NCBI GenBank assembly: GCA_019416865.1
Contig: DXWL01000008.1
Span: 1-64,000, forward strand
Reading direction: 5' to 3'
Source: Fusobacterium sp.
GTDB lineage: Bacteria; Fusobacteriota; Fusobacteriia; Fusobacteriales; Fusobacteriaceae
Length of the DNA stretch: 64,000 nucleotides
The notes below the pieces were generated by a model that had not been told where the DNA came from, did no database searches, and was given only the letters and a program-made list of their open reading frames with translations. Position numbers and translations under genes: made by a program. How positions within the stretch are numbered: position 1 is the stretch's first letter; the number at the start of each line of letters is the position of its first letter. Shown here in pieces: positions 31,284-40,634 of the stretch.

Positions 31284-34200
31284 TTAATTTAAAAGTATTC
31301 CATCATAGATAATATCCATTATCTCATCAAGCTTACCTTGGAGAATTTCATCTATTTTTTTAATTCCACCATACTGCTTTTTAAATATTCCACTATCAAA
31401 ATCCTCTTTAGATATATACTCATCTTCACTTTTTAAAACCATCTCTATTCTGCTAATAATCTTCTCTTGACGAGCATTCCATCTATTCAATTTTTTGATT
31501 TTCTCCATAACTCTCTCAATCTTTCTATCTCTACTGATTAACTCCTCATCTTTTTCATCAATAGCATATTTTACAAAAGATAGAATATCTATTAAAATAT
31601 CCTCATTTTTTAGGTTTTGATAAGCAGTATTAAGCTTTGTTTTGCTATATCCATAGGCATCTAATTTAGATTTAATATCTTTTAAATCCTCTTTAGTAAA
31701 AGCTTTAGGATTTGTTTTCAATATCTTTAGTGCCTCAATTTTATCTTCATTTTCCTTGATATATTGTTTAAAACTTTCAAGATAATCTTCAGGAGTTTTA
31801 TCCTTTCCAAAGCTTTGTTTGAACTCTGTAACAACATCATCAGCCTCAGCAATTATCTGATAGTTTTCTCTTTTTAAGCTATCCAAATATATTAAAAACT
31901 CTTTTTCCTTTTCTAAAACCTTGATTTTCTTATTATCTGGGGTATTTTTCAGATCCACAAGATAACTATCTATATTAGTTACCTCTTCTCCCCTCATATA
32001 TCCAGATAATACCTTAATATCATTTGATTTTTTCTCTTTAATAATATTTTTCTTTCTTTGAATCCGTCCAATAATTTGATCCATAAAGTATGAAGTAGCT
32101 TTTTCATCAGCCTTTATAGTGTCAAATTTATCAAATAGCTCCTTTACAGAGGTTTTAGGGTTTGCCACCACAGGTTTCATATCTGAATACTTTTCTAAAT
32201 CCTCATAGATTCCCACAGCATCATATATTTTAAAACACTCTTTTTTAATCTCTTTGCAAAGTCTAGTTGCCCTACCTATCATTTGTTCATATAGAATTCT
32301 GCTTTTAACCTTTCTTAAAAAGACTAAATTGCAGATTTTAGGCACATCTATACCAGTTGTTAAAAGATCAACTGTAACTGCAATAGTTGGGTAGCTGTCA
32401 TTTTTAAACTTTCTAATAAGCTTGTCCACATCTTTTACAGAGCCAGTTATCTTTTTAATCATATCGTTATTCATAGAGTAATCCCCAAGCTTGTCATACT
32501 CCTCTTTTAAAATCCTAACAACCATATCAGCGTGCTCATCATTTGCACAGAAAATAAGGGTTTTCTCCTCACCAGTAGGATCAATTCTCTCTACAAGAGC
32601 ACTGCAAATAGCACGATTAAACCCCTCTGTAATAACCTTTGTATTAAACTTACTAACATCAAAATTAAGCTCGTCCTCTAGGTTTTCTATTGTTTTTACC
32701 TCTTGAGAAACCTTGTCATATACCTTGACTTCACAACCTTTTTCAAAAGTTATACCATCTTTAGAGAGCTTAGTTTCCATAATATATGGTGGCTCAAAGT
32801 CTACCAAATACCCATCTAATACAGCTTGTCTATATGAATACTCATACACAGGCTCACCGAAAATATCATAGGTATGTAGAGCTGGTGTAGCTGTAAGAGC
32901 TATCTTGTCAGCATCAAAATACTCAATTACATTTCTATATTTACTTTGATACTCCTTCTCATCTCTAATCAATGTTTCCTCTTCAGTTGGTATCCTATCT
33001 AACACATACCCTCTGTGTGCCTCGTCAACTATGATACAATCATACTTTCCAACTGATAGATAGTTCTCATCACTTGGAGAAAGCACCCTTTTTATAAGCC
33101 CTTGAATAGTTACAATATGCACTCTTGTATCAGTTTCAGGGAATTTCTCCTCAAGCCCCATTATACTATAAATTTTAGATAGTGGAAATTGCTCCTCAAT
33201 CTTTACATTTTTAAAAGTATCGTCTGCTTGTTCCCCTAAACTTGCCCTGTCCACAACAAACAAAATTCTGTTGTACTTCTTACTTTTTAGCAATCTGTAT
33301 ATCAATGCCAAGGCTGTTCTTGTTTTCCCTGTACCTGTTGCCATTGTTAAAAGTACCTTGTGTTTACCACCTATCAAAGCTTTTTCCACAGCCTCAATAG
33401 CCTCAGCTTGATAATATCTCAAATTAAGCCCATCAGGTGATCTAAGATAATCTAAAGAGTTTTCAGCCAATGTTTTATTAGCTAACTCCTCATCTTTATT
33501 TAACAAAATCTCCAAATCCTCTGGAGCATAGAAACCCTTTAAAGCTTTTGGAAGATTTCCAGCTTTTCTACCATCTAAAAACCATATACCAGATTTCTCA
33601 ATAAATTCCTTGTTGTATTCACGTCCATTTGCTGAAAATAGAAATGGTACTTTATAACTTCCAAAAGGTGAGCCATCACAGAAACTTACACCCTCTCTTA
33701 GCTCTGCCCCCTTGGCATACATATCCGAATCCACATTGAGAGCAGTTAGGACATCTAGTCCCTTTCTTTTAGCCTCAATCACCCCATAGAACTTATTTTT
33801 ATAGAAAAGTGCATAGTCAGCCCAACCTTGCTCACCGTCCTCTTTTTTACAAGGCCACTCAGCTATTGCCATTGCCTTGCTTTTATCAGGTAAAACCTTT
33901 CTATATCTGTAATTCAAAATAGGGGTATTAACTTCCCAACCAGCCTCTCTAAGCTGATCATCAATTAAAACCCTTGTTTCTTCCTCACTTAGCTCCATAG
34001 GCTTTTTGTTTTTAATAATTCTCTTTCTCTCTTCAGGTGTCTTAAATGAAATATCTTGAACCTTTAGATTTTGCAACTCCCTCTCTCTACTTTCCACTTG
34101 AGAGAGCAATGCCTCATATTTCTCCTTGTAATCTACATATTCAGGTGTTTTATACACTATATTGTCCGATGTGAAAGTGTAGTCACTACCATATACCTCA

Positions 34201-34550
34201 TTGAACCACCCACAAAGTTTTACCACCAAAGATAGCAAAACCTCTGCCTCTGACAACTCACCTTCCATATTGTGTACTGCTGTATTTCCAGCTTTTCTAA
34301 TCTTATGGAAAATTCTATCTATATCATCTGGAATTAAGCCGTTTTCTTTTAACATTCTAATTCTGTCAACTTGATCCTTAACCTCTGGTAACTCCTCAAC
34401 TTTTACCATTAGTTTTGCTATATACTCCCCCAACTGCCTAATTTTAATAATTGCTGTGTTGGGATCTTTGTGCAGTGTGTATTCTGCCATCTCCCCAATT
34501 TGAGCTAAAGCACTCCAATCTTTTTTTAGAAAATAAAAATTAGTTGTCAT
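31284..34550 (-). CDS. hsdR: Type I restriction enzyme motor/nuclease subunit
   Basis: A 1088-aa HsdR of the EcoEI-like type. Residues ~1-130 are a DUF4145-like domain. The nuclease core is WADYALFYKNKFYGVIEAKRKG (Asp, then Glu-x-Lys). The SF2 helicase follows, with motif I ATGTGKTRTALALI, motif II VDEAHRG, motif III ALTATPALHT and motif VI QMIGRATRLC. The long helical C-terminus binds the methylase core. The start at 34550 follows GGGGTGATTTAC. It is the first gene inside the putative guaA island and transcribed in the same direction as hsdM and hsdS. Confidence 0.94.
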   Translation of the reverse strand: MTTNFYFLKKDWSALAQIGEMAEYTLHKDPNTAIIKIRQLGEYIAKLMVKVEELPEVKDQVDRIRMLKENGLIPDDIDRIFHKIRKAGNTAVHNMEGELSEAEVLLSLVVKLCGWFNEVYGSDYTFTSDNIVYKTPEYVDYKEKYEALLSQVESRERELQNLKVQDISFKTPEERKRIIKNKKPMELSEEETRVLIDDQLREAGWEVNTPILNYRYRKVLPDKSKAMAIAEWPCKKEDGEQGWADYALFYKNKFYGVIEAKRKGLDVLTALNVDSDMYAKGAELREGVSFCDGSPFGSYKVPFLFSANGREYNKEFIEKSGIWFLDGRKAGNLPKALKGFYAPEDLEILLNKDEELANKTLAENSLDYLRSPDGLNLRYYQAEAIEAVEKALIGGKHKVLLTMATGTGKTRTALALIYRLLKSKKYNRILFVVDRASLGEQADDTFKNVKIEEQFPLSKIYSIMGLEEKFPETDTRVHIVTIQGLIKRVLSPSDENYLSVGKYDCIIVDEAHRGYVLDRIPTEEETLIRDEKEYQSKYRNVIEYFDADKIALTATPALHTYDIFGEPVYEYSYRQAVLDGYLVDFEPPYIMETKLSKDGITFEKGCEVKVYDKVSQEVKTIENLEDELNFDVSKFNTKVITEGFNRAICSALVERIDPTGEEKTLIFCANDEHADMVVRILKEEYDKLGDYSMNNDMIKKITGSVKDVDKLIRKFKNDSYPTIAVTVDLLTTGIDVPKICNLVFLRKVKSRILYEQMIGRATRLCKEIKKECFKIYDAVGIYEDLEKYSDMKPVVANPKTSVKELFDKFDTIKADEKATSYFMDQIIGRIQRKKNIIKEKKSNDIKVLSGYMRGEEVTNIDSYLVDLKNTPDNKKIKVLEKEKEFLIYLDSLKRENYQIIAEADDVVTEFKQSFGKDKTPEDYLESFKQYIKENEDKIEALKILKTNPKAFTKEDLKDIKSKLDAYGYSKTKLNTAYQNLKNEDILIDILSFVKYAIDEKDEELISRDRKIERVMEKIKKLNRWNARQEKIISRIEMVLKSEDEYISKEDFDSGIFKKQYGGIKKIDEILQGKLDEIMDIIYDGILLN

Positions 34551-34710
34551 GTAAATCACCCCAAAATACAAATAACTTATATTCTTTAAATCTTAGTTTC
34601 ATTTTAACATATAATTAAAGCAGTTGCTATCACTTTAATTAGTTTACTTTGATAGGGTTCTTTTTTTATTTTTCAATAAAGTCAATTTATAATTTCCTTA
34701 GAAACAAAAA

Positions 34711-34730
34711 AGGGAGAAAAAATTCTCCCT
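34711..34730 (-). terminator. Terminator downstream of guaA
   Basis: Minus strand: AGGGAGAA-TTTT-TTCTCCCT then TTTTTTG. It lies between guaA and hsdR, inside the putative island. Confidence 0.8.
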
Positions 34731-34758
34731 CTTTATAAAAAAGATAATATTTTTAAAA

Positions 34759-36297
34759 TTATTCCCACTCGATTGTTGCAGGTGGTTTTGAAGATATATC
34801 GTAAGTTAATCTATTTATTCCTTTTACTTCGTTAATAATTCTATTAGATACTTTTTCTAAGAATTCATAAGGAAGTTTTGACCAAGTAGCAGTCATAAAG
34901 TCTATAGTATTAGCAGATCTTAAAACTGCAGTGTATTCATAAGTTCTTACATCTCCCATAACTCCAACAGATTTTACTGGCAGAAGAACAACGAAAGCTT
35001 GGCTTACTTTGTTGTAAAGATCAGCATTTCTTAATTCTTCAATGAAGATATTGTCAGCTTCTCTTAAGATATCAGCTTTTTCTTTAGTAACTTCTCCTAA
35101 GATTCTGATTCCAAGTCCTGGACCTGGGAATGGATGTCTGTCGATCATATGATCAGGAATTCCAAGTTCTCTTCCAACAGCTCTTACTTCATCTTTGAAA
35201 AGTTCTCTTAAAGGCTCAAGAAGAGTGAATTTCATATCTTCAGGAAGTCCTCCAACATTATGGTGAGATTTTATAGTCATAGAAGGTCCTTTTACAGATT
35301 GAGATTCTATAACGTCAGGATAGATTGTTCCTTGTGCTAGGAAATCAACATCTGTTAATTTTCCAGCTTCTTCGTTGAACACTTCTATAAATTCTTTTCC
35401 AATAATTTTTCTTTTAGCTTCAGGGTCAGAAACACCTGCAAGTTTGAATAAGAATCTAGCTTCAGCATCAACACATTTGATGTTCATATGGAAGTTTTCT
35501 CCATAAACTTGCATAACTGTTTTAGCTTCATCTTTTCTTAAAAGTCCTGTGTCAACGAAGATACAGATTAATTGATCTCCGATTGCTCTATGGATAAGTG
35601 TAGCAGCAACAGAAGAGTCAACTCCTCCTGAAAGTCCAAGAAGAACTTTTTTATCTCCAACAGTTTCTTTTATTTTTTTAATTGTATCTTCAATGTAGTT
35701 GCTCATGCTCCAGTTTTGCTCACATTTTGCAATATTGAAAACGAAGTTTCTGTAAAGTTCTTTTCCATATTCAGTGTGAGTAACTTCTGGGTGGAATTGT
35801 ACACAGTAGATATTTTTTTCAGGGTTACAAGCAGTAGCTATACAAGAATCTGTATGAGCTATTTGAACGAATCCAGGAGCAAGTTTTGTAACATGGTCTT
35901 GGTGGCTCATCCAAACTTGAGAATCGTTAGGGATACCTTCAAATAATGGATTTGAAGCATCATCTATAATAAGATGTGCTCTACCAAACTCTTGCTTGTC
36001 AGCACACTCAACAGTTCCTCCTAAAAGGTGTGTTGTAAGCTGCATTCCGTAGCATACTGCAAGGATAGGTACACCCAAGTCATATATTTTTTTGTCTATC
36101 ATAAATGCGTCTTCAAGATAGACAGAAGCAGGTCCTCCTGAAAGAATTATTCCTTTAGGTTCTCTGGCAATAATATCTTCGATTGGTTCGAAATATGGAA
36201 CTATTTCAGCAAATACTCCCATCTCTCTGATTCTTCTTGCTATCAATTGGTTATACTGTGAACCAAAATCTAGTATAAGAATACTGTTCTTTTTCAT
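34759..36297 (-). CDS. guaA: GMP synthase (glutamine-hydrolysing)
   Basis: A 512-aa enzyme converting XMP to GMP with ATP and glutamine ammonia. The N-terminal class I amidotransferase has the catalytic Cys in VPILAVCYGMQL and His in CVQFHPEVTHT. The central PP-ATPase motif is LLGLSGGVDSSVAA. The C-terminal dimerisation domain ends PPATIEWE, the family's invariant tail. Both the length and the tail are intact. The last codons (34760-34770) are repeated at 21601-21611, suggesting the tail was kept when an island inserted. GGAGG lies before the start. Confidence 0.97.
   Translation of the reverse strand: MKKNSILILDFGSQYNQLIARRIREMGVFAEIVPYFEPIEDIIAREPKGIILSGGPASVYLEDAFMIDKKIYDLGVPILAVCYGMQLTTHLLGGTVECADKQEFGRAHLIIDDASNPLFEGIPNDSQVWMSHQDHVTKLAPGFVQIAHTDSCIATACNPEKNIYCVQFHPEVTHTEYGKELYRNFVFNIAKCEQNWSMSNYIEDTIKKIKETVGDKKVLLGLSGGVDSSVAATLIHRAIGDQLICIFVDTGLLRKDEAKTVMQVYGENFHMNIKCVDAEARFLFKLAGVSDPEAKRKIIGKEFIEVFNEEAGKLTDVDFLAQGTIYPDVIESQSVKGPSMTIKSHHNVGGLPEDMKFTLLEPLRELFKDEVRAVGRELGIPDHMIDRHPFPGPGLGIRILGEVTKEKADILREADNIFIEELRNADLYNKVSQAFVVLLPVKSVGVMGDVRTYEYTAVLRSANTIDFMTATWSKLPYEFLEKVSNRIINEVKGINRLTYDISSKPPATIEWE
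34760..34770 (-). other. Candidate att site inside the guaA 3' end
   Basis: TATTCCCACTC on +, encoding the terminal Glu-Trp-Glu-stop of GuaA on -. It is the partner of the repeat at 21601-21611. Confidence 0.55.
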
Positions 36298-36387
36298 AAT
36301 ACCTCCAAAAAATTATAATATTTTAAAAAGGAAATTTCCTTTTATTTACTTTTTACTTTTTTAACAATTAGTTATAAATCTGTGTAA

Positions 36388-36813
36388 TTAGAATGGAAAT
36401 TCATCGTCATCGAAAGAGTTTCCAACAGGAGCAGATTTTACAGGCTCAGCTGCTCTTGAGTATCCTTCGTTGTAATCATTCCCACTGCTGTAGCTGTTAT
36501 CTTCAGCGCTTGATTTATTTTCTAAAAATTCAACAGCGTCAACAAGAACATCATAAGAAGTTCTTTTTTCTCCGTTTACTTCGTATCTATTCATTTGAAG
36601 TCTTCCCTGTACTCCTGCTCTTCTGCCTTTTCTTAAATATTCACCAATAAGTTCGGCAGTTTTTCCAAAGGCAACACAGTTTATGAAATCTGCTTCTCCT
36701 TTTTGGAAAGGTCTGTCAACAGCAAGAGAAAATCTTGAATAAGCTTTACCGCTCTGACCGAATTTTAGTTCAGGATCTCTAGTCAGTCTTCCTGTCAAAA
36801 CAACTAAATTCAT
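36388..36813 (-). CDS. ssb: Single-stranded DNA-binding protein
   Basis: A 141-aa SSB. The OB fold covers residues ~1-105 (MNLVVLTGRLTRDPELKF, then FINCVAFGKTAELIGEYLRKGRRAGVQGRL). A Ser/Asn/Gly-rich linker follows, and the acidic tip DDDEFPF recruits replication and repair proteins. The gene is divergent from polA and 90 bp ahead of guaA on its strand. The start follows CTAGGAGGACAATAT. Confidence 0.96.
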   Translation of the reverse strand: MNLVVLTGRLTRDPELKFGQSGKAYSRFSLAVDRPFQKGEADFINCVAFGKTAELIGEYLRKGRRAGVQGRLQMNRYEVNGEKRTSYDVLVDAVEFLENKSSAEDNSYSSGNDYNEGYSRAAEPVKSAPVGNSFDDDEFPF

Positions 36814-36920
36814 ATATTGTCCTCCTAGTTATTCATAATTAATTAATAATAATTATAACAGAAAAGCAAAATAAACACAATGAAAAATCTTGCTGATTTA
36901 TTCAATATTCTTGGGAAGTA

Positions 36921-36929
36921 TGATATAAT
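36921..36929 (+). promoter_or_regulatory. Extended -10 promoter for polA
   Basis: TGATATAAT, an extended -10 about 30 bp before the polA ATG at 36961. Its position rules out the longer in-frame starts upstream (36880, 36934). Confidence 0.6.
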
Positions 36930-36960
36930 TAGTATGGAAAAAAATGAGCGGAGGAAAAAG

Positions 36961-39696
36961 ATGAAAAAAATAGTATTATTAGATGTGAGTGCAATAATGT
37001 ACAGAGCTTTTTATGGGAATATGAACTTTAGAACTAAAAATGAACCTACAGGAGCAGTATATGGTTTTACTAATACTTTATTAAGCATTATAAATGAATT
37101 TTCTCCGGACTATATTGGGGCAGCACAAGATGTGAGAAGAGCCGAATTAAAAAGAAGTGAGATGTATAAAGATTATAAAAATAATAGGGAGGCTATGCCT
37201 GAGGATCTTTTGGTGCAGGTAGAAAGAATAGAACAGGTATTGGACTGTTTTGGAATAGAAAGATTTAAGATATCAGGCTATGAAGCAGATGATGTAATGG
37301 GAACTCTTGGAAAAAAATTTTCCAAAGAGGGATTTGAAGTAATTATTATAACAGGTGATAAAGACCTTACACAGCTTTTAGATGAAAATATAAAAATAGC
37401 TCTTCTTGGAAAAGGGGACGGAGGAGGATTTAAAGTTCTTTCTACAAGAGAGGATGTAAAAGAACATCTTGGTGTATATCCTGAGATGATTCCAGATCTT
37501 TTTGGACTTATTGGAGATTCCAGTGATGGAATTCCAGGAGTAAGAAAGGTAGGGCCTAAAAAAGCTATACCTATGCTTGAAAAATATGGAAATCTAGAAG
37601 GTATTTATGAAAATGTAGATTCTCTGAAAGAGATATCTGGTATAGGTCCTTCTCTTATAAATAATATAAAAGAGGATAAAGAAACTGCATTTTTGAGCAG
37701 AAAACTTGCAACTATTGAAACAAATATTCCTTTAGAAGCAGAGGAGGAAAATTTAAAATACAGTATTGATAATAAAAAACTTTTGGCTCTTTTTAAAGAA
37801 CTTGGATTTAAAGCTCTTATAAAAAGAATGGGACTTAATGAAGCAGACCTTGAAGAAGATAACAGTAAAAAAGAGGAACAGCATTTAGAAAATGGAGGTC
37901 AGCTTGGGCTTTTTTCTATGGGAGGAGAGATCTCTCAGCCTAAGAAAGTAAAAGAAAGTCAGATAATGGTAGTCGATTCAGAGGAAAAGTTCAATATAAT
38001 GTATGAGGATATAAGCTCTGATGAGTTTGTATATTTTTATAGTGAAAATGTGGGAATTTCCTTTGCAACAGATACAAGAAACTATTATATTCCGCTATAT
38101 CATGTATTGAAGCTTGGAGAGAAATATCAAAACTTAAGTAAAGAGCTTTTAGATAGAATATTCTCATTAAATAAAAAATTTATAACATATAATTTTAAAA
38201 ATATTTTAAGGAATATATACAAGATTCCTGCAAAAAATATGGAATTTGATGAAATGATAGGTTACCATCTGATAACAGCTCAAACTAGAGAAGATATTGA
38301 TGGAATGCTTGTTGGAGAAAGTTCAAAAGAGATAAAAAAATATGCAGAGATTTTTGGAAAAGAGAAACCTGAAGAAACAGATATTGAAAAATATGGAGAG
38401 TATCTGTGTGAAAGGGCTGATGGAGTAAAAGAGGTTTATTTATCTCTTAAAGAGCAGCTTGAGGAAAAAAATCTTATTACAGTTTTAAAGGATATAGAGA
38501 TGCCTCTTATTGAAGTTTTAAATTCTATGGAGGAAGAGGGGATAATGATAAGCCCTGAATATTTCCATAAGTTTGGTGAAGAGGTAGGAGAAAAACTTGA
38601 AGTTTTAGAAAAAGAGATATACAGAATTGCCGGAGGAAGTTTTAATCTTAACTCTCCAAAGCAACTGGCAGAAGTTTTATTTATAAATCTTAATATTGCT
38701 CCTGTGAAGAAAACAAAAACAGGACTTTCTACAAATGTGGAAGTTCTTGAAGAGCTTGAAGCGAGAGGGGAAGAGATAGCTAAATATATTTTAGAATACA
38801 GAAAACTTTCAAAACTGAAATCTACTTATATTGATGCTCTTCCAAAAGCAGTAGATGAAAACAACAGAATTCATACAAGTTTTAATCAAACGGGTACAGC
38901 TACAGGAAGACTTTCTTCTTCAGATCCAAATCTTCAAAACATTCCTGTAAAAACTGATGATGGAATGAGAATAAGAGAAGGATTTACAGCTAAAAAAGGT
39001 TATAAGCTTTTGGGAATAGATTATTCACAGATTGAACTTAGAGTTCTTACAGAGATTTCAGGAGATGAAAATCTTATAGCAGCTTACAGAGCCAAGAAAG
39101 ATCTTCATGATCTTACTGCAAGAAAGATTTTTGGACTTAATGAGGACGAACCTGTATCAAGAGAGCAGAGAACAGCTGCCAAAATAGTAAACTTCAGTAT
39201 CATTTATGGAAAAACAGCTTTTGGACTAGCAAAAGAGCTGAAAATCAGCAGAAAAGATGCAGAGGATTATATAGCAAAATATTTTGCAGAGTATCCAAAG
39301 GTAAAATCTCTTGAAGAAGAAATTATTAAAAAAGCAGAAGAAACAGGATATGCTGAAACATATTTCAACAGAAGAAGAGATATTGAAGGAATAAACTCAA
39401 GAAATAAAAATATAAGAAGTCAGGCTGAAAGAATGGCAGTGAATACTGTTATTCAAGGAACAGCAGCAGAGATTATAAAAAAAGTTATGATTGAGCTGTA
39501 TAAAGTTTTAAAAGATAAAGAGGATATAAAACTTTTACTTCAAGTGCATGACGAACTTATTTTTGAAATAAAAGATGAAAAAGTTGAAGAGTATAAAAAA
39601 TTGATAGAAGATATTATGAAAAACAGTGTAAGATTTAAAAATGTGGAATTAGAGGTGAACAGCTCTGCTGGAAATAACTGGGCAGAGGCAAAATAA
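36961..39696 (+). CDS. polA: DNA polymerase I
   Basis: A 911-aa polymerase for Okazaki fragment processing and repair. The 5'-3' exonuclease covers ~1-290 (LLDVSAIMYRAF, YEADDVMGTLGKKF). The middle domain has lost the DxE proofreading motif (the strand reads VYFYSENVGISFATD), so 3'-5' editing is probably absent. The polymerase domain keeps motif A LLGIDYSQIELRVL, motif B RRAAKIVNF-type RTAAKIVNFSIIYG, and motif C LLQVHDELIFE. It is the first gene of a six-gene run reaching 45279. The start at 36961 follows GCGGAGGAAAAAG. Confidence 0.96.
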   Translation: MKKIVLLDVSAIMYRAFYGNMNFRTKNEPTGAVYGFTNTLLSIINEFSPDYIGAAQDVRRAELKRSEMYKDYKNNREAMPEDLLVQVERIEQVLDCFGIERFKISGYEADDVMGTLGKKFSKEGFEVIIITGDKDLTQLLDENIKIALLGKGDGGGFKVLSTREDVKEHLGVYPEMIPDLFGLIGDSSDGIPGVRKVGPKKAIPMLEKYGNLEGIYENVDSLKEISGIGPSLINNIKEDKETAFLSRKLATIETNIPLEAEEENLKYSIDNKKLLALFKELGFKALIKRMGLNEADLEEDNSKKEEQHLENGGQLGLFSMGGEISQPKKVKESQIMVVDSEEKFNIMYEDISSDEFVYFYSENVGISFATDTRNYYIPLYHVLKLGEKYQNLSKELLDRIFSLNKKFITYNFKNILRNIYKIPAKNMEFDEMIGYHLITAQTREDIDGMLVGESSKEIKKYAEIFGKEKPEETDIEKYGEYLCERADGVKEVYLSLKEQLEEKNLITVLKDIEMPLIEVLNSMEEEGIMISPEYFHKFGEEVGEKLEVLEKEIYRIAGGSFNLNSPKQLAEVLFINLNIAPVKKTKTGLSTNVEVLEELEARGEEIAKYILEYRKLSKLKSTYIDALPKAVDENNRIHTSFNQTGTATGRLSSSDPNLQNIPVKTDDGMRIREGFTAKKGYKLLGIDYSQIELRVLTEISGDENLIAAYRAKKDLHDLTARKIFGLNEDEPVSREQRTAAKIVNFSIIYGKTAFGLAKELKISRKDAEDYIAKYFAEYPKVKSLEEEIIKKAEETGYAETYFNRRRDIEGINSRNKNIRSQAERMAVNTVIQGTAAEIIKKVMIELYKVLKDKEDIKLLLQVHDELIFEIKDEKVEEYKKLIEDIMKNSVRFKNVELEVNSSAGNNWAEAK

Positions 39697-39711
39697 GGAA
39701 AGGAGAAACAG

Positions 39712-40623
39712 ATGTCCTATACTTATCAAGTAAAAAATGAGATAATAAAAAAGGGCGGATATTCAAAAAAAGAAAAGATTGCAGAACTGAGAGGAATTCT
39801 TGATGCAAAAGAGGCAGTATTTTCAGATCATATAGAACTTAAACTTGAGAGCATAGAACTTGCCAACAGAGTTTATAGGGTGCTGAAAGAGATAAGTGGA
39901 TTGAATTTAAGTGTTAAATACTCTACAAGCAAGAATTTTGGAGAACATAATATATATATAATCGGTGCTGTAAATCAAAAAGGATTTAAGGAGTTTTTAA
40001 AACTTTTAGAGGAATACAGAGAGGAAAATATAAAAGATGATGAACAGAAAACAGCTGGATTTATAAGAGGGCTTTTTCTTTCAACAGGATATATTAAAAC
40101 TCCTGAAAAAGAATATGCTTTGGATTTCTTTATAGACGGAGAAAAAATAGCCGACGAGCTTTATGATATACTTTCAAATCTTGGAAAAAAAGTATCAAAA
40201 ACTAAAAAAAGAAATAAAAATCTTGTTTATTTGAGAAATTCGGAAGATATAATGGATCTTCTTGTAATGATAGGTTCAATGAAAGAGTTTTACAAATATG
40301 AAGAAACTACAATGATGAAGGATCTTAAAAACAAAACTATCAGGGAGATGAACTGGGAAGTTGCCAATGAAACTAAAACTCTTAATACAGGGATAAGACA
40401 GATAAAACAGATTAATTATATAGGAGAAAAAATAGGTATAAATAATCTCACTCCTGTTTTGGAAGAAGTAGCTTTTTTAAGACTTCATAATCCTGAAAGC
40501 TCTTTGCAGGAACTGGCAGAGATGATAGGAATATCGAAATCAGGAATAAGAAACAGATTCAGAAGAATAGAAGAGATATATAATCAGCTTCTTGAGGAAA
40601 ACGGAGAACAGCCAAAGGAGTAG
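39712..40623 (+). CDS. whiA: DNA-binding protein WhiA
   Basis: A 303-aa WhiA: an N-terminal LAGLIDADG-homing-endonuclease-like domain without catalytic residues (AGFIRGLFLSTGYIKTPEK) and a C-terminal helix-turn-helix (SLQELAEMIGISKSGIRNRFRRI). It is a sporulation regulator in Streptomyces and affects division and chromosome segregation in non-sporing relatives. It starts 15 bases after polA. The usual partners yvcK/rapZ are not adjacent here. The setting beside scpA fits a chromosome-maintenance role. Confidence 0.93.
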   Translation: MSYTYQVKNEIIKKGGYSKKEKIAELRGILDAKEAVFSDHIELKLESIELANRVYRVLKEISGLNLSVKYSTSKNFGEHNIYIIGAVNQKGFKEFLKLLEEYREENIKDDEQKTAGFIRGLFLSTGYIKTPEKEYALDFFIDGEKIADELYDILSNLGKKVSKTKKRNKNLVYLRNSEDIMDLLVMIGSMKEFYKYEETTMMKDLKNKTIREMNWEVANETKTLNTGIRQIKQINYIGEKIGINNLTPVLEEVAFLRLHNPESSLQELAEMIGISKSGIRNRFRRIEEIYNQLLEENGEQPKE

Positions 40624-40634
40624 AAATACGAAAA

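Noticed and set aside
36880..36960. 27-residue extension of PolA
   Set aside because: The extended -10 box at 36921-36929 lies inside it, so it cannot be transcribed from that promoter, and homologues start at MKKIVLLD.
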